This document shows, piece after piece, positions 36,606 through 38,422 of a stretch of 38,422 bases of DNA (within the stretch, counting starts at the first letter, position 1; each line of letters opens with the position of its first letter). Source of the DNA: Leptospira ellisii (GTDB taxonomy: Bacteria > Spirochaetota > Leptospiria > Leptospirales > Leptospiraceae); assembly GCF_002811955.1 (NCBI RefSeq), contig NZ_NPEF01000005.1, positions 1 through 38,422 on the forward strand, in the 5' to 3' direction. Both the position numbers and the translations under genes were made by a program. Under the pieces are notes generated by a model. It had not been told where the DNA came from. It did not search any database and saw only the letters and a list, made by a program, of their open reading frames with translations.

Positions 36606-38422
36606 TTATTGTTCAGGGTGCGACTTCCTTTTTTCCAGGTCCGCTAGAAATTCCTCCTGAATCCTGGATTCGATCGCACGTTCGCTTCTCGATTCCCTTA
36701 CGATCGAAACCGCCTCTCCGTAATCCAAACCGCCCTTCCAAATCGCATAAGCTGCGGCTAACGTTCCCGATCTTCCCAAACCGCCTACGCAGTGTACGAG
36801 CAGTTTGCCTCCTTCGGTCAAGGCGCGGTCCATCCAATTCAAAACCGGTTTCGTCTGTTCCGCAGAAGGAGCGGCCTGATCCAGGATCGGAAAATAGAAT
36901 ACCTTTAACCCCGAGGAATCGTATTCTTGTTTGAGTTCCTTCACCCCGTATTCCGCGAATTCGTTCTCCGTCAAAAGACAGAGCACGTGCGTGATCTTTT
37001 CGTCGAGTATCGTTCTTAGATCGTCGTGCAGATTCCTTTCCCTATCCTTTCTGCCGGGAAGAATGGTCAGTCCTATCCTAGAAAGACCGGGAACGCGTTC
37101 GTCCGGTTTCAGATAATCGATCCTAAGAGTTTTCGATTTTCGTATATAATCCCGAATCGCGGAGACACAAATCGTTCCGGAGTAGAGCGCCCACTTCTTC
37201 TGATATTCGTTCGATTCGTCGAAGGATAAGGTATGCATCGCATAACGAAGTGCGGCGACGTGAAGCTGATACGGATCCCGATCCGTTTTTACGAGTGCGG
37301 GATAATAGGAACGAAGATGTGCCACGATCGCGTAGGCTTTTTCGATTTCCGGGTTTTTCCATTTCTTTTTCGGAATTTCCGGAAGCGGAATTCCAAGGTC
37401 CCCGATTTTCAACAGTTCGTCGCTGAGTTCGGTCGCTTCTTTCCAATCTTCGAAACTTTCTATTTTCGTGAATATGTAGAGGACGTCGTTTTCCAGTTTG
37501 ATCAGATCCTTGAGGATATGTCCCTTATGCGTGTGGAAAAAGTCGATTAGCCATACGTTATCCTGCGCGTCCAGAATGATGTTGGCGCCGTTCAAATCGC
37601 CGTGGACATAGGATGTGTAACGGGAAACGGCGGTATATTCCTTAAGCGAGGTCAGATCCTCCTCGTAGAATTTACAGACGTTCGGGACTCGGAATCCTGG
37701 AGCTAATTCGAAGAAATCCCCGTCCGCTTCCGCTTGGATCAGGGTCTCCACTTTCTTCCTAACACCGGCGGCATATTTGGATTGAAAATCATAATATTCT
37801 AATAAATTAATTTTATCCCGGGACGATGCTTCGTACAACTTTCCGAGCTGTTTTAGGAAAACGGTGTCCAAAACGGATTTTAGAACCCGGGTATCCTCCG
37901 AGGCGGCGTAGGTTTTTTGAAAAGTGCGGACGTTCCCCTCCAACATCGCCGCGTATCTGTATTTGATGGCGCCCCTTTCCTCCAATTCCGCGAAATCGAC
38001 GATCGAAGGCGCGTTGTTTCCGAGCACTTCTTCGATTCTTTCGAAGGAGATCCGTTCCCTCGCGATGGAATCCCTCGGGCCTATTTTTACGACGCACGGG
38101 ACTTGATTGTGCCCGATATGATCGGTGGACTTGGATTTTAAAACGACATTTCCGGAAAAACCTCCGTCCAAACACGCGTATTCCACGTCCTTACAATCTC
38201 TAAACAAATGAAGGAGAAGTTTTTCGTCGGTGGGCGCGATCCGATAATCTTGTTCGTAGCGGAAATGGTCCGTAGATATCCTCGAATGTGTGATTCGTTT
38301 TTCCAAATCGGGAACGCTTCCGTTTAGGAAGGAAGTGAAGGCGCCTATGGACGGAAACGTCCGCACTCCCAGAATTTCCCTCATTTGATCCAGTGCGATA
38401 AAGTGCATTCCTATCGAAGACG
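36606..38422 (-). CDS. Kinase-like/protein phosphatase fusion (APH-like domain plus CDKN3-type phosphatase), 5' end outside window
   Basis: At least 600 residues. Residues are numbered from the ATG at 38408, but the frame stays open to the window edge and no Shine-Dalgarno is visible at normal spacing, so the protein may start further out. The middle part is an aminoglycoside-phosphotransferase-like kinase. It has FSGNVV and VVKIGPR in a nucleotide-binding N-lobe, the catalytic HGDLNGANI (H269, D271), and the metal Asp in LIDFF (D289). The last ~155 residues form a cysteine phosphatase with HCVGGLGRSG (C540, R546) and a preceding FPILDQAAPS loop, resembling CDKN3-like dual-specificity phosphatases. 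The kinase part may correspond to the TCAD9 group, from memory. Substrates unknown. Confidence 0.85.
   Translation of the reverse strand, partial: SSIGMHFIALDQMREILGVRTFPSIGAFTSFLNGSVPDLEKRITHSRISTDHFRYEQDYRIAPTDEKLLLHLFRDCKDVEYACLDGGFSGNVVLKSKSTDHIGHNQVPCVVKIGPRDSIARERISFERIEEVLGNNAPSIVDFAELEERGAIKYRYAAMLEGNVRTFQKTYAASEDTRVLKSVLDTVFLKQLGKLYEASSRDKINLLEYYDFQSKYAAGVRKKVETLIQAEADGDFFELAPGFRVPNVCKFYEEDLTSLKEYTAVSRYTSYVHGDLNGANIILDAQDNVWLIDFFHTHKGHILKDLIKLENDVLYIFTKIESFEDWKEATELSDELLKIGDLGIPLPEIPKKKWKNPEIEKAYAIVAHLRSYYPALVKTDRDPYQLHVAALRYAMHTLSFDESNEYQKKWALYSGTICVSAIRDYIRKSKTLRIDYLKPDERVPGLSRIGLTILPGRKDRERNLHDDLRTILDEKITHVLCLLTENEFAEYGVKELKQEYDSSGLKVFYFPILDQAAPSAEQTKPVLNWMDRALTEGGKLLVHCVGGLGRSGTLAAAYAIWKGGLDYGEAVSIVRESRSERAIESRIQEEFLADLEKRKSHPEQ

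Overview
The window looks like chromosomal DNA of a spirochaete of the genus Leptospira, probably one of the higher-GC lineages rather than the AT-rich classical pathogens. The evidence is the density of lipoproteins with loose spirochaetal lipoboxes, two small lipoproteins of a type I associate with Leptospira (APGRIKG near the N-terminus, DSPFPEI at the C-terminus), membrane class III cyclases, 7TMR-DISM receptors with a cyclase-like output, and individual proteins of Leptospira type. I see no rRNA, tRNA, CRISPR array, insertion sequence, integrase or phage gene.

Layout. 1-1144 (+): the end of a probable outer-membrane beta-barrel gene, overlapping the first of two tandem paralogous lipoproteins. 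1148-7358 (-): a methyltransferase, then a likely co-transcribed run read leftward (CstA, Nudix hydrolase, OmpA/Ig-like envelope protein, NRDE/TANGO2 protein, PilZ protein). 7505-12939 (+): J-domain protein, paired-CBS protein, GNAT acetyltransferase, hotdog thioesterase, AraC regulator, ankyrin protein and an RNA uridine-C5 methyltransferase. 12940-13278: a non-coding stretch with three degenerate copies of a 16-base palindrome. 13279-14255 (-): two paralogous small lipoproteins with AT-rich inverted repeats at their promoters. 14500-18611 (-): a three-gene SbcD/YhaO plus SbcC/YhaN-like operon headed by an unrecognised protein. 18686-21377 (-): a seven-repeat SBBP beta-propeller lipoprotein and a PKD lipoprotein. 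21698-23735 (+): DUF2804 protein, DUF952 protein and 3-methyladenine glycosylase I. 23824-25167 (-): an exported repeat protein.

25366-36593 is rich in signalling genes. Two canonical membrane adenylate cyclases (25366 and 30780) flank an AraC/NmrA/PEBP cluster and an exported CBM9-like protein. They are followed by two tandem 7TMR-DISM receptors (32195 and 34458) whose cyclase domains have lost key catalytic residues. The window closes with a minus-strand gene (36606 to the edge) that joins an aminoglycoside-kinase-like domain to a dual-specificity/tyrosine phosphatase.

The strongest leads are the pseudocyclase receptor pair beside intact cyclases, the kinase-phosphatase fusion, the membrane-anchored YhaN-like operon, and several uncatalogued inverted repeats. 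Many genes recognised here are ordinary housekeeping or family-level hypotheticals. Function calls rest on motif reading by eye, not on database searches.
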